This document shows, one piece after another, positions 8,241 to 16,310 of a DNA stretch of 24,775 bases. The DNA is taken from positions 1 to 24,775 of the forward strand of contig CALBNQ010000116.1 of assembly GCA_937896495.1 (NCBI GenBank), written 5' to 3'. The notes beneath the pieces were generated by a model that made no database searches, was not told the DNA's origin, and worked only from the letters and a program-made list of their open reading frames with translations. The position numbers were made by a program, and so were the translations under genes. Numbering within the stretch: position 1 is the stretch's first letter; each line of letters opens with the position of its first letter. Origin of the DNA: an uncultured archaeon. GTDB taxonomy: Archaea; Thermoproteota; Nitrososphaeria; Nitrososphaerales; Nitrosopumilaceae.

Positions 8241-9689
8241 ATGGTAAATTCAATTTTAAAAAATTTAGAATCAAACATTCAAGGACAAATATTTTGTGAA
8301 AAAGAATTTAGAAAATTTTACTCAGTTGATGCAAGTTCTTATCAAATAATTCCAAAAATAGTAATAATTCCAAAAAATGAAAAAGATATTATCAATACAA
8401 TAAAGATTGCAAAGAAATTCCGAACATCAGTTACAGTACGTGGTGCAGGTACAGGGCTTGTAGGTAGTGCATTAAATGATGGGATTATTTTAGATTTAAA
8501 AAAATTTGATTCAATTAGATTTGGCAAAAAACATGTAACTGTTGGTGCGGGAGTTCTCAAAGGAAGATTAGATAAAGAATTAGAAAAAACAGACAAGTTT
8601 TTTCCACCTAATCCATCAATTGGTAATTTTTGCTCAATTGGCGGAATGCTTGGAAATAATTCTAGTGGGAGTCGCAGTTTGAAATATGGAAGTATGATTG
8701 ATAATGTATCAGAAATTACACTAATTGATGGAAATGGAGATAAAATTGTGCTTCCAAAAAATGAAGAACAGGGAAAAATAATTCATAAAATAATAAAAAT
8801 AGATGAAAAAAAGATTCCAAAAACAACAAAAAATTCATCAGGGTATAGAATCGATAAAATCAAATCAAGTAAAGATGCTCATAAAATACTAATTGGTTCT
8901 GAAGGGACACTAGGGATTATTATTTCAGCAAAATTGAAAATTAAAGAAAACCCAAGGAAAAGAACTCTCTTCATCATAGAGTATGAATCAATAATTAATG
9001 CTGCAAAGAATAGTATTCAAATTAACAAAACTGCACCTTCAGCAATTGAATTTGTAGATGAAAATACACTAAAGCAAATAAAATTCAAATTTATCAAAAA
9101 AACAAAATGTCTACTTTACGTAGAATATGATGAAAAAATCAAAGAAAATGAAAAGGCATTAAAATCAATGGTTTCTGGAAAAATCACTCAAAAACTAGAT
9201 AAAAAATCAGATATGAGTAAATGGTGGAGGCATAGGGATTCAGCATTACACTATAGTTTGAGATTAATCCCCAAAAAGAAAAGAATTCCTCATGTAATTG
9301 AGGATGCATCAGTGTCATTGGAGAATCTTCCAAAGTTATTCTCAATATTATCTAAAATTGAGAAAAAATACAAAATCAAATCTATCATGTATGGACACAT
9401 GGGTAATGGGAATATTCACGTCAGACTAATTTCAGACAGAAAAAATATCAAATTCATCAAAAATATTGCAACACAATACTTTGAGGAAATAATCAAGATG
9501 GAGGGAACCATATCTGCTGAACATGGAGATGGACTAGCACGCTCAGAATTTGTAAAAAAACAATATGGTGTAGCAAACTATCAAACTTTTAAGAGAATCA
9601 AAAAATGTATGGATCCAAATGGTATTTTAAATCCTGGAAAAATTATTACAAGAAAAAGTACAATTGTTAAAAATTTAGAAAATTTCTAA
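8241..9689 (+). CDS. FAD-linked oxidase, GlcD / D-lactate dehydrogenase type
   Basis: This 482-aa protein has the two-domain vanillyl-alcohol-oxidase architecture. The FAD-binding domain covers about residues 35-235, with TVRGAGTGLVGSAL, FCSIGGMLGNNSSGSRSLKYG and GSEGTLGII. The C-terminal FAD-oxidase domain has MYGHMGNGNIHVRL and the active-site-like SAEHGDGLARSEFV. The family oxidises 2-hydroxy acids such as glycolate or D-lactate to 2-keto acids and passes electrons to an acceptor other than oxygen. No FeS partner (GlcF-like) is adjacent, so the substrate and electron acceptor are unclear. TATAAAA at about 8212-8218, 20-30 nt before the ATG, suggests a leaderless message. Confidence 0.85.
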   Translation: MVNSILKNLESNIQGQIFCEKEFRKFYSVDASSYQIIPKIVIIPKNEKDIINTIKIAKKFRTSVTVRGAGTGLVGSALNDGIILDLKKFDSIRFGKKHVTVGAGVLKGRLDKELEKTDKFFPPNPSIGNFCSIGGMLGNNSSGSRSLKYGSMIDNVSEITLIDGNGDKIVLPKNEEQGKIIHKIIKIDEKKIPKTTKNSSGYRIDKIKSSKDAHKILIGSEGTLGIIISAKLKIKENPRKRTLFIIEYESIINAAKNSIQINKTAPSAIEFVDENTLKQIKFKFIKKTKCLLYVEYDEKIKENEKALKSMVSGKITQKLDKKSDMSKWWRHRDSALHYSLRLIPKKKRIPHVIEDASVSLENLPKLFSILSKIEKKYKIKSIMYGHMGNGNIHVRLISDRKNIKFIKNIATQYFEEIIKMEGTISAEHGDGLARSEFVKKQYGVANYQTFKRIKKCMDPNGILNPGKIITRKSTIVKNLENF

Positions 9690-10193
9690 ATTGAAAAGAT
9701 ATTATCATTTTAAAATTAGTACAAATCAGTTAGCATGTATTAAAAAATAATTCATGAAAAGATTTCAAATCAATATGTGTTTTATGAAAACATACAACAT
9801 AAATCGTGTCAAAAGTGAAATTGGTTTTACTTTGGTTTTGTTACCTTTTGATATCTTTTGATACAAAAATTACCAAATCGGTTTTGGTTTGGTTTTGGTT
9901 TTGTATATCCTGAATACCATTTGGTAACAAATTAGGAGTAAATTGGTCTAATTTGGAACCAAAATTGCTTTTGGTGTTATGTGGTTTTTAGTTGGTTTTA
10001 GATAAAAAAAGCACCTTTTGAAATCATGCCTGTGTGTAAATTGTACTAAAACAGTTGGTATTCAGTTGGTTTTTGGTTTTACTGGGGTTAAAACTGGTTT
10101 TATTTTGGAGGTTAATCAATACACAAATAGATAATTTTTGTAATTGAATTTACAAAATCACATATTTTAGATGATAAAAAAATAAAAACTAAG
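9690..10193. other. 504-bp gene-poor spacer with GGTTTT repeats
   Basis: I see no convincing gene. From 9822 to about 10101 the plus strand has 11 copies of GGTTT, ten of them GGTTTT, in a background of T and G. The densest part has GG at 9880-9881, 9886-9887, 9891-9892 and 9897-9898. A 9-bp inverted repeat, TTACCAAAT (9870-9878) and ATTTGGTAA (9919-9927), brackets it. A 7-bp hairpin, ACCAAAA / TTTTGGT, lies at 9958-9975. Near the right edge, CATATTTTA (10161-10169) is the likely TATA box of the next gene. Confidence 0.6.
9870..9927 (+). repeat. Inverted repeat enclosing a GGTTTT run
   Basis: Nine perfect base pairs enclose a 40-nt loop that holds four GG tracts spaced by TTTT, TTT and TTTT. 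As RNA or single-stranded DNA it could form a stem with a two-layer G-quadruplex in the loop. That is a structural inference only. Confidence 0.5.
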
Positions 10194-10568
10194 ATGGAAA
10201 TAAGTGAGCAAGAAATTGCAGAATTAAAAGAATTCATTTTTCAATTAAACACAATTAATCAAACAGTAATAGTTGAAGGCAAAAGAGATACTAAAGCATT
10301 AAGAAAACTAGGATATTTAGGTAAAATTTTAGAATTTCACAGATTTGGAGGAATGGTAGATTTTGCAGACACAGTATCAAAATATGACAAGATCATTTTA
10401 CTTTTTGACAGAGACAAGCATGGACAAAAACTTACTGAAAAAGCAATCCAACTATTACAAAGAAGAACTAGTGTAGATACAACATTTAAGAAAAAACTAC
10501 GAAAAATCACTAGAGGGAAAATTATGTTTATTGAACAGTTAGTGTGTTATGAATCGTATTTTGATTAA
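10194..10568 (+). CDS. Small Toprim-domain protein
   Basis: This 124-aa protein is a bare Toprim domain. The catalytic Glu is in VIVEGKRDTKAL (about residues 24-35), and the DxD-type motif is in ILLFDRDKHG (about 67-76). Toprim domains bind Mg2+ and occur in primases, topoisomerases, OLD nucleases and RNase M5. A small single-domain archaeal version such as this recalls the UPF0292 group and may process or cleave nucleic acid. The C-terminal part is basic (KKKLRKITRGK). It converges with glutamate dehydrogenase: the two stop codons share TTAA at 10565-10568. Confidence 0.75.
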   Translation: MEISEQEIAELKEFIFQLNTINQTVIVEGKRDTKALRKLGYLGKILEFHRFGGMVDFADTVSKYDKIILLFDRDKHGQKLTEKAIQLLQRRTSVDTTFKKKLRKITRGKIMFIEQLVCYESYFD

Positions 10569-11857
10569 GGCCAAATGCCTTTTTGACTAAATGCTTCAAG
10601 CACTCGCTCAACAGCTAGTACCATAGTGGCTTTTCTCATATCGATTTTGTGTTTTTTAGATACTGCGTATGCATCTTTGAATCCTTTAGTGATATTTTTC
10701 TCCATTTTATTTGCAACCTCATCAAAAGTCCAATAGTAACCCATGTTATTTTGTACCCACTCCAAATAAGAGATACATACTCCACCAGAGTTTGCCAAAA
10801 TATCAGGAATAACCATAATCTTTTTCTTGAAAATAATTGGATCAGCTTCTGGCAATGTTGGACCATTTGCAGCTTCTGCAATAATTTTACATTGGAGTTT
10901 TGCTGCCAATTTTGCATCAATTTGATTTTCTAATGCACCAGGAACTAGTACATCACATTTAGTGGTAAGTAATTCTTCAGTTGAGATTTTTGTGCTTCCA
11001 GGAAAACCAACAACAGAGCCTTTCTTTTGCTTGTGTTCTAAAATTGCACTAACTTTTGCACCTTTAGGAATTGAGATAGAACCTTTAGAGTCACTTACAC
11101 CAATTACTTTGGCACCCATTTTCTCCAAATATTCACCTGCAAATGTAGATGCATTTCCAAATCCTTGTAAAACGACTTTGGCACCTTTAAGATTTAATTT
11201 CAATGTCTTTGCGGCTTCTCTTACAGTATATGCTGCACCAAGTCCAGTTGCAACATTTCTTGCAAGTGAGCCACCCATTGAAATTGGTTTTCCAGTGATT
11301 ACTCCTGGAGAATATTTGTTATCGTTTAGTTTGCTAAATGTATCCATAATTTGTGTCATTTCTCGTCCTGTAGTGTAAACATCAGGTGCTGGAATATCTT
11401 TTTGAGGTCCAATAATTTCAGAGATTTTGTATGCAAATCCTCTAGTTAGTCGCTCTAATTCACCATCACTGAGTTTCTCAGTTTTTGGATTGACATAGAT
11501 TGCACCTTTACCTCCACCAAGTGGAATATCTACAATTGCACATTTCCAAGTCATCCATGAAGAAAGTGCCATAACTTCACGTTCCATATATTCAACACCA
11601 CCTTCAGGATTGAAATAACGAATACCACCTTTGTAGGGGCCTCTATCATTATTATGTTGACTACGGAAACCTGTGAAAACTCTAATTTTACCATTATCCA
11701 TTTTTACTGGAATTTTTACTCTCAAAACTTTGTTTGGCATTGCCAAATATTCTCGTAATTCTTTATCTTTGATACCGATAATATCACATGCATCATTGAC
11801 TTGTTTTGTTGCATTAGCAAATGGATCATGTTTTACCAAGATATTTGCAGGTGACAT
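10565..11857 (-). CDS. gdhA: Glutamate dehydrogenase (Glu/Leu/Phe/Val dehydrogenase family)
   Basis: This 430-aa protein matches the hexameric glutamate dehydrogenase length. The glutamate-binding part has HNNDRGPYKGGIRY (68-81) and the catalytic lysine motif PLGGGKGAI (112-120). PAPDVYTTGREM follows, and the Rossmann domain begins KVVLQGFGNAST. It links 2-oxoglutarate and ammonia to glutamate, and so stands at the carbon-nitrogen junction in an organism that oxidises ammonia. Cofactor preference cannot be read safely. The ATG has a TATA-like sequence only about 10-20 nt upstream and a weaker one at about 11881-11890, so the exact transcript start is uncertain. Confidence 0.92.
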   Translation of the reverse strand: MSPANILVKHDPFANATKQVNDACDIIGIKDKELREYLAMPNKVLRVKIPVKMDNGKIRVFTGFRSQHNNDRGPYKGGIRYFNPEGGVEYMEREVMALSSWMTWKCAIVDIPLGGGKGAIYVNPKTEKLSDGELERLTRGFAYKISEIIGPQKDIPAPDVYTTGREMTQIMDTFSKLNDNKYSPGVITGKPISMGGSLARNVATGLGAAYTVREAAKTLKLNLKGAKVVLQGFGNASTFAGEYLEKMGAKVIGVSDSKGSISIPKGAKVSAILEHKQKKGSVVGFPGSTKISTEELLTTKCDVLVPGALENQIDAKLAAKLQCKIIAEAANGPTLPEADPIIFKKKIMVIPDILANSGGVCISYLEWVQNNMGYYWTFDEVANKMEKNITKGFKDAYAVSKKHKIDMRKATMVLAVERVLEAFSQKGIWP

Positions 11858-12034
11858 TTTGATATTATATAAGTTTGGTTAAAAATTCTTGATCGCATTT
11901 TCACATTATAGGTTTTGTTTGCAATTTTATTTTTCAAATGTATCAGTTGCTCATTTCAATACAATTATTTAATTTCCAAAATAATACCAGTGAAAAAATA
12001 CCCTTAAATTGACTGAGGATGGACTCGTGATATT

Positions 12035-12763
12035 ATGATGGCATCACGCGGTTATGATATGACCCCTACAATGTATTCACCAGATGGTAGAATTTACCAA
12101 GTTGAATATGCTATGGAGACAGTAAAAAGAGGAACACTAGCATTGGGAATTAGTACCAGAGACGGAGTTATTCTAGCAGTAGAAGAAAAGCCAAGAACAT
12201 TACAAACTAAAAATATTACACAAAAGATTTTTCAAGTTGATTTTCATATAGGGATTGCAGCTGCAGGATACATTCCAGATGCACGTGTACAAGTAGATGG
12301 TGCAAGATTCTTTTCACAGGGAAATAAAATGACATATGATGAATCAGTAGAAGTCGGTACTGTCGCTAAACATCTAGCAGACCAAGCCCATCAATTTACC
12401 CAATATGGTGGTGTACGTCCAAATGGAGTTGCAATGATTATTGCAGGAGTTGATCAAAAAGGTGAATCAATCTACATTACAGACCCTAGTGGAACATATG
12501 TACAATTTTCAGCAATTGCAATTGGTTCAGATTCTGATGAAGTAAATGAATTTTTAGAAAAATATTACAGTAAAGATATGAGTTTGGATGATGCAGCATC
12601 TTTAGCAATTGCTGCAATCAATCTAAAAGCAGAAGTAAAAGATAATGGAATTAATCACATAAAGATGGCAAAAATTACAACAGAAACTAAAATTTTTGAA
12701 AAAATCCCAGAAGCAGATTTACAAAAATATTCTCAAAATACATCAAAATTTTCTAAAGAATAG
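12035..12763 (+). CDS. psmA: Proteasome alpha subunit
   Basis: At 242 aa, the protein has the alpha-type N-terminal helix and signature YSPDGRIYQVEYA, which the catalytic beta subunit lacks, followed by GTLALGISTRDGVILAVEEK. Seven copies form the outer ring of the 20S proteasome and gate entry of unfolded proteins. The N-terminal gate residues read SRGYDMTPTMYSPDGR. Two ATGs are in tandem at 12035 and 12038. CTTAAATT at 12003-12010, 25-32 nt upstream, suggests a leaderless message from either. The beta subunit is not in this window. Confidence 0.95.
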   Translation: MMASRGYDMTPTMYSPDGRIYQVEYAMETVKRGTLALGISTRDGVILAVEEKPRTLQTKNITQKIFQVDFHIGIAAAGYIPDARVQVDGARFFSQGNKMTYDESVEVGTVAKHLADQAHQFTQYGGVRPNGVAMIIAGVDQKGESIYITDPSGTYVQFSAIAIGSDSDEVNEFLEKYYSKDMSLDDAASLAIAAINLKAEVKDNGINHIKMAKITTETKIFEKIPEADLQKYSQNTSKFSKE

Positions 12764-12813
12764 AAGTAATAGATTTGAAAACTATTCAAACTAGTATACA
12801 AAGACGATAAGTT

Positions 12814-13503
12814 ATGGGTCTAGGAAGTTATTGGGGCGAAGTAATGGATGTACTTCGAGAAATTATTCCAATTTATGACAAGGTAAACTCGATAATTTCT
12901 TTAGGTAAAGATGTAGAACATAGGAATCGTGGAATTTCACAAAGAGTGTTTCCAGGTGATAAAATTTTAGATGCAGGTTCAGGTTTTGGCAATATGTCAA
13001 AAACAGCACAAAAACTAACAGATGGAAAAATATCAATCACACTTTATGATCCACTAGTGCCAATGTTAAAAAATACAGGTACCTATTTTGAAAAATCTCC
13101 AGATATGGCAAATGGTGTTTTTGAACATATTCCATTTAGAGGAGAGGAATTTGATGCAGTATTGTGTGGGTACTCATTAAGAGATGCAATAAATTTGAGA
13201 ATTGCAATTTCTGAAGTCCACAGAGTTTTAAAAAAAGGAGGCAGATTTGTTATTGTTGATTTGGGCAAACCTGATGAATTATTTTTTAGAACAGGTGTTT
13301 CATTTTATCTAAGATGTATTCTTCCAATTCTTGCATTAATTGCAGGAGGAAGATTAGGGTTAAAGTTTGGAACACTTTATGGAACGTACAAGCGATGGCC
13401 TCAAAATAAAAAACTAGAAAAATTATTGCTAGAAAAATTCTCCAAAGTGGAATTTGAGAAAGACCTTATGGGTGGAGCAATAATGGTTGCAGCATACAAA
13501 TGA
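12814..13503 (+). CDS. SAM-dependent methyltransferase, UbiE/MenG-like
   Basis: The 229-aa protein opens with YDKVNSIISLGKDVEHR, close to the UbiE start. The SAM-binding motif I is at ILDAGSGFGNM (51-61), with EHIPFRGEEFDAVLCGYSLRD and RVLKKGGRFVIVDLGKP later. The UbiE/MenG group methylates the quinone ring in menaquinone or ubiquinone synthesis, and menaquinone is reported from Nitrosopumilus, so that is the most likely role. Some relatives act on other lipids. The start lies 50 bp after psmA with no strong TATA box, so read-through is possible. Its TGA overlaps the ATG of the transporter gene in ATGA. Confidence 0.75.
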   Translation: MGLGSYWGEVMDVLREIIPIYDKVNSIISLGKDVEHRNRGISQRVFPGDKILDAGSGFGNMSKTAQKLTDGKISITLYDPLVPMLKNTGTYFEKSPDMANGVFEHIPFRGEEFDAVLCGYSLRDAINLRIAISEVHRVLKKGGRFVIVDLGKPDELFFRTGVSFYLRCILPILALIAGGRLGLKFGTLYGTYKRWPQNKKLEKLLLEKFSKVEFEKDLMGGAIMVAAYK

Positions 13504-14654
13504 ACAAAGTTCTGATACTAGTTAATTTCACAGGACTGATCATAGGAATTTCTTATGGATTGCACGGTCCAATTTTACCACTATTTGCAAAAAATGTGAT
13601 TGGTGCCACATATTCTGAATTAGGATTAATCGGATTAACAAATTTTGTTCCATACATGTTCATTCCACTTTTTGTAGGAATTTTACTTGATAGGATTAAC
13701 AATGGGTACCTTCTGGCAATTGGAGCTGCAATCAATTCTGCATCAATTTACCTATTATCAATTGCACAATCAGTTCCAGAAATTATGGGGTATAGGGTAT
13801 TGACAGGTGTGGCTCATGCGTTTTTCTGGCCACCATGCCAGGCACTAATTGCCAATGAAAGTTCAGAAAAAAACAGAGTGAGAAACATCTCATGGTTTAC
13901 AATGTTTTTTGTTATCGGATTTATGATAGGACCATTACTTGGAACAGTGATTCTTGAAGGATTAGATGTAACGTATAGAGTGATGTTCCAAATTACTGCA
14001 TTTATTTTAGCTGCTGCAATAATTTCTGCATTATTAATATCCAGAAAAAAAATCAATGTACACCAAGATAGAATTTCTCTTTCAGCGATTAAAGAAATGA
14101 AAAAATTTCCCGAAGTTATAATTTTACTAATTTTTTGCACATCATCTTTTGGGATAATACTTACGATTTTCCCAGCATTTCTTGACGATAATGGTATGAG
14201 TGCTACAAATATTTTATTGTTGTATTTTGTTTTTGGGGTATCAAGAGTGGTATCATTGGCATTAGCAGGAAAATTTGCCAAAAGAACCAGTCAAACTTTG
14301 ATTGCAGCCACATTATCAGTTTCAATAGGTTTGGGTATCGCAGTAATTGCAGATTCCATTGTTACGTTTGGAATTGCGTTAGTTCTGATGGGGTTTGGAT
14401 TTAGCATATTTTTCCCATTAACTTTGGAAATTATTCTAAGTAGAACAAAAAAACAGATCACAGGAAAAATAATTGGATCTTATGAAACAGTTTTTGGTAT
14501 TGGTTGGGCATTAGGTCCAACAGTAGGAGGACCAATCACACAAACATTTGGAGATGAGACACCATATTTGGTATTTTGTATGATAGGGGTTGGAGTTACA
14601 ATACTTGCAATAATTTCTAAAAATAAACTAGAACCACAAAAAATACAAAATTAG
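13500..14654 (+). CDS. Major facilitator superfamily transporter
   Basis: This 384-aa polytopic protein has about 12 hydrophobic segments. The first is LILVNFTGLIIGISYGLHGP. The loop between segments 2 and 3 (GILLDRINNGY) matches the MFS motif A region. A positively charged central loop (SRKKINVHQDR) separates the two halves. The substrate cannot be told; the pattern resembles drug or small-molecule exporters. It is translationally coupled to the methyltransferase by a 4-nt overlap. Its stop TAG overlaps the P-II stop on the other strand at TTAG (14651-14654). Confidence 0.85.
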   Translation: MNKVLILVNFTGLIIGISYGLHGPILPLFAKNVIGATYSELGLIGLTNFVPYMFIPLFVGILLDRINNGYLLAIGAAINSASIYLLSIAQSVPEIMGYRVLTGVAHAFFWPPCQALIANESSEKNRVRNISWFTMFFVIGFMIGPLLGTVILEGLDVTYRVMFQITAFILAAAIISALLISRKKINVHQDRISLSAIKEMKKFPEVIILLIFCTSSFGIILTIFPAFLDDNGMSATNILLLYFVFGVSRVVSLALAGKFAKRTSQTLIAATLSVSIGLGIAVIADSIVTFGIALVLMGFGFSIFFPLTLEIILSRTKKQITGKIIGSYETVFGIGWALGPTVGGPITQTFGDETPYLVFCMIGVGVTILAIISKNKLEPQKIQN

Positions 14655-14965
14655 ATGGATGTGGTTCCACGTTTTTTAGTACAAATATCCAATGCATCAT
14701 CAACTGGAGTTACAAAGACTTTTCCATCTCCTTTATTTCCAGAACATGCAACATTTGAAATTGCACTCAGTATTTCATCTAATTTTGGATCATCAATTAC
14801 ACAAATGACCATATCTCGACTGAAATATTGACCAACTAACGGAGGATCTTGTGCGCCTTGGCCTTGAACTTGATGAATTGTCACACCACCAACACCACAT
14901 TTTTTGATTGCAGATACAACATCATCTCGTAATCCTGGTCGAATGATTGCCTCAATTTTTTTCAT
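14651..14965 (-). CDS. P-II family protein with shortened T-loop
   Basis: This 104-aa protein starts MKKIEAIIRPGLRDDVVSAI and keeps the nucleotide-binding B-loop SGNKGDGKVFV and the C-terminal DDALDICTKKRG. The T-loop (GQGAQDPPLVGQYFSRDM) is several residues shorter than in GlnB, so contact with classic targets such as AmtB or NAGK may differ. It is the second P-II paralogue in the window, about 7.7 kb from the first. TTTATA on the minus strand (14990-14995) lies 25-30 nt before the ATG, indicating a leaderless message. Confidence 0.82.
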   Translation of the reverse strand: MKKIEAIIRPGLRDDVVSAIKKCGVGGVTIHQVQGQGAQDPPLVGQYFSRDMVICVIDDPKLDEILSAISNVACSGNKGDGKVFVTPVDDALDICTKKRGTTSI

Positions 14966-15092
14966 ATATCTATTTGATCATGAATTTCTATAAATCATAA
15001 AGTGTATTTTCATTTTTGAGATTCAATGATGATATTAAACTAGGCATAAATCACAACATTACGTTTAATTTTAAATCATAATACAATACAAC
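14966..15092. promoter_or_regulatory. Divergent promoters of the P-II gene and tatA
   Basis: In this 127-bp spacer a TATA box faces left at 14990-14995 and a TTTAATTTTAAAT box faces right at about 15064-15075, 18-29 nt before tatA. No further operator is obvious. Confidence 0.45.
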
Positions 15093-15437
15093 ATGTTTGA
15101 TTTCCCATTAAACATTGCAGGAAGTGAATGGATGATTATTGTCTTTGTTGCATTGATTTTGATTTTAGGGACAGGAAAACTTCCAGGAGCTGCAAAAAAA
15201 CTTGGAAAAGCAGTTAATGAATATAACAAAGCAAAAAATGAAATTCAAGATCACATAAAAGAAGCAAGTGAACAAACTCCAACAATTTCAGGTCCAGTTG
15301 AAACAGAACGAGAAAAATTAGAAACTATTGCAAAATCAATTGGAATAAAAGTGGAAGATAAAACAGATGAGGAATTACAAAAAATAATATCTACAAAAAT
15401 GGGTCAAAAGAAAACAGAAGAGTCAAAAGATAAATAA
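15093..15437 (+). CDS. tatA: Sec-independent translocase protein, TatA/E type
   Basis: The 114-aa protein has one N-terminal membrane helix (WMIIVFVALILIL) followed by the hinge and amphipathic helix GTGKLPGAAKKLGKAVNEYNKAK, the TatA signature. The tail is charged, acidic and lysine-rich. TatA oligomers form the pathway through which the Tat system exports folded proteins; in these archaea, cofactor-loaded exported proteins are likely clients. No tatC is adjacent. Its stop is only 2 bp from the stop of the convergent methyltransferase gene. Confidence 0.85.
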   Translation: MFDFPLNIAGSEWMIIVFVALILILGTGKLPGAAKKLGKAVNEYNKAKNEIQDHIKEASEQTPTISGPVETEREKLETIAKSIGIKVEDKTDEELQKIISTKMGQKKTEESKDK

Positions 15438-15439
15438 AA

Positions 15440-16216
15440 TTATTTTGAGGTTTTAATTCTATACAAATTTTCATCTAATCGTTTTTTAGCAAATTTGTAA
15501 TAAGCAGGAACAATTTCAAATCCAATAAATTTACGTTTAAGGGATTTGCTTACAACTGCAACTTGTCCTGAACCAAGAAATGGATCAAATACAATATCTT
15601 TTTTTTCACTTGAATACTCTAACAGTTTTTTAATAATTTCAGAAGGGAGTTTAGTTGGTGTTTTTTCATCACCAGTCCAATATTCTCGTTTGATATCCCA
15701 GACATCTTCTTTATCTCTATAATGAAGACTGCGTCCATCCTTTGTTTTTTCATCTTTTTTGAACCTAGAAAATGGGAAAAATTTTCTTTTTTTGTCATCT
15801 TTACAAACAAAAAGACAATGATAGTGAGATGTAACAAATTTCTTTTTTGTAACTACCCCAAACTGATATTTCCAAATTATATGATTAATTGTAATAAAAC
15901 CAACATCATCCAAAGTACGTAGAATATCTTTAAGATTATTCCATCCTGAAAAAACATACATACTTCCAGAATCTTTTAAAATTCTGAAAACTTCACTCAT
16001 CCATGCAAATGTAAAATCATAGTAATCTTCAGGTTTGATTTCATTATACCCTGAAAGAACTTTAGATGAAGTTCTGTTGTAATTTGCTTTTTTTGCCTTG
16101 AAATTTATAGCAAAAGGTGGATCAGTAATGACAAGATCAATTTTATTTTTAGAAATAGATTTCATTCCCTCAATACAATTTTGATTGTAAATTTCGTTAA
16201 TTTTGATTTTTTCCAT
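15440..16216 (-). CDS. DNA methyltransferase (N6-adenine or N4-cytosine, beta class)
   Basis: From the ATG at 16216 the protein is 258 aa. The catalytic motif IV TDPPFAINF is near residue 32. The SAM-binding motif I, FDPFLGSGQVAV, is near the C-terminus and is followed by FIGFEIVPAYYKFAKKRL. Catalytic motif first and SAM motif last is the beta order. No restriction endonuclease is adjacent, so it may be an orphan enzyme for regulation, replication or self-marking. The target sequence cannot be read from the protein. An alternative GTG start at 16255 adds 13 residues. TATA-like sequences exist for both starts, but the catalytic domain needs only the ATG version. Confidence 0.82.
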   Translation of the reverse strand: MEKIKINEIYNQNCIEGMKSISKNKIDLVITDPPFAINFKAKKANYNRTSSKVLSGYNEIKPEDYYDFTFAWMSEVFRILKDSGSMYVFSGWNNLKDILRTLDDVGFITINHIIWKYQFGVVTKKKFVTSHYHCLFVCKDDKKRKFFPFSRFKKDEKTKDGRSLHYRDKEDVWDIKREYWTGDEKTPTKLPSEIIKKLLEYSSEKKDIVFDPFLGSGQVAVVSKSLKRKFIGFEIVPAYYKFAKKRLDENLYRIKTSK

Positions 16217-16276
16217 TTTTAAATTCAAGACAAATTCTTGACTTAATAATGTCACTAGTTAATTGTGTAGATTAAC

Positions 16277-16284
16277 AATAAATC
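16277..16284 (+). promoter_or_regulatory. TATA box for the helicase gene
   Basis: AATAAATC lies 27-34 nt before the TTG at 16311. It supports transcription starting at or close to this non-ATG start codon. Confidence 0.4.
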
Positions 16285-16310
16285 ACTAAAGATTTCACGA
16301 TAAACAGATC

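Noticed and set aside
9784..9861. 25-codon frame at the start of the GGTTTT spacer
   Set aside because: Short, no ribosome-binding site or well-placed TATA box, and its end runs into the repeat region; not enough to call a gene.
9822..10101. CRISPR array or tandem minisatellite
   Set aside because: The units are 5-6 nt, irregularly spaced and lack uniform spacers; no cas genes are in the window.
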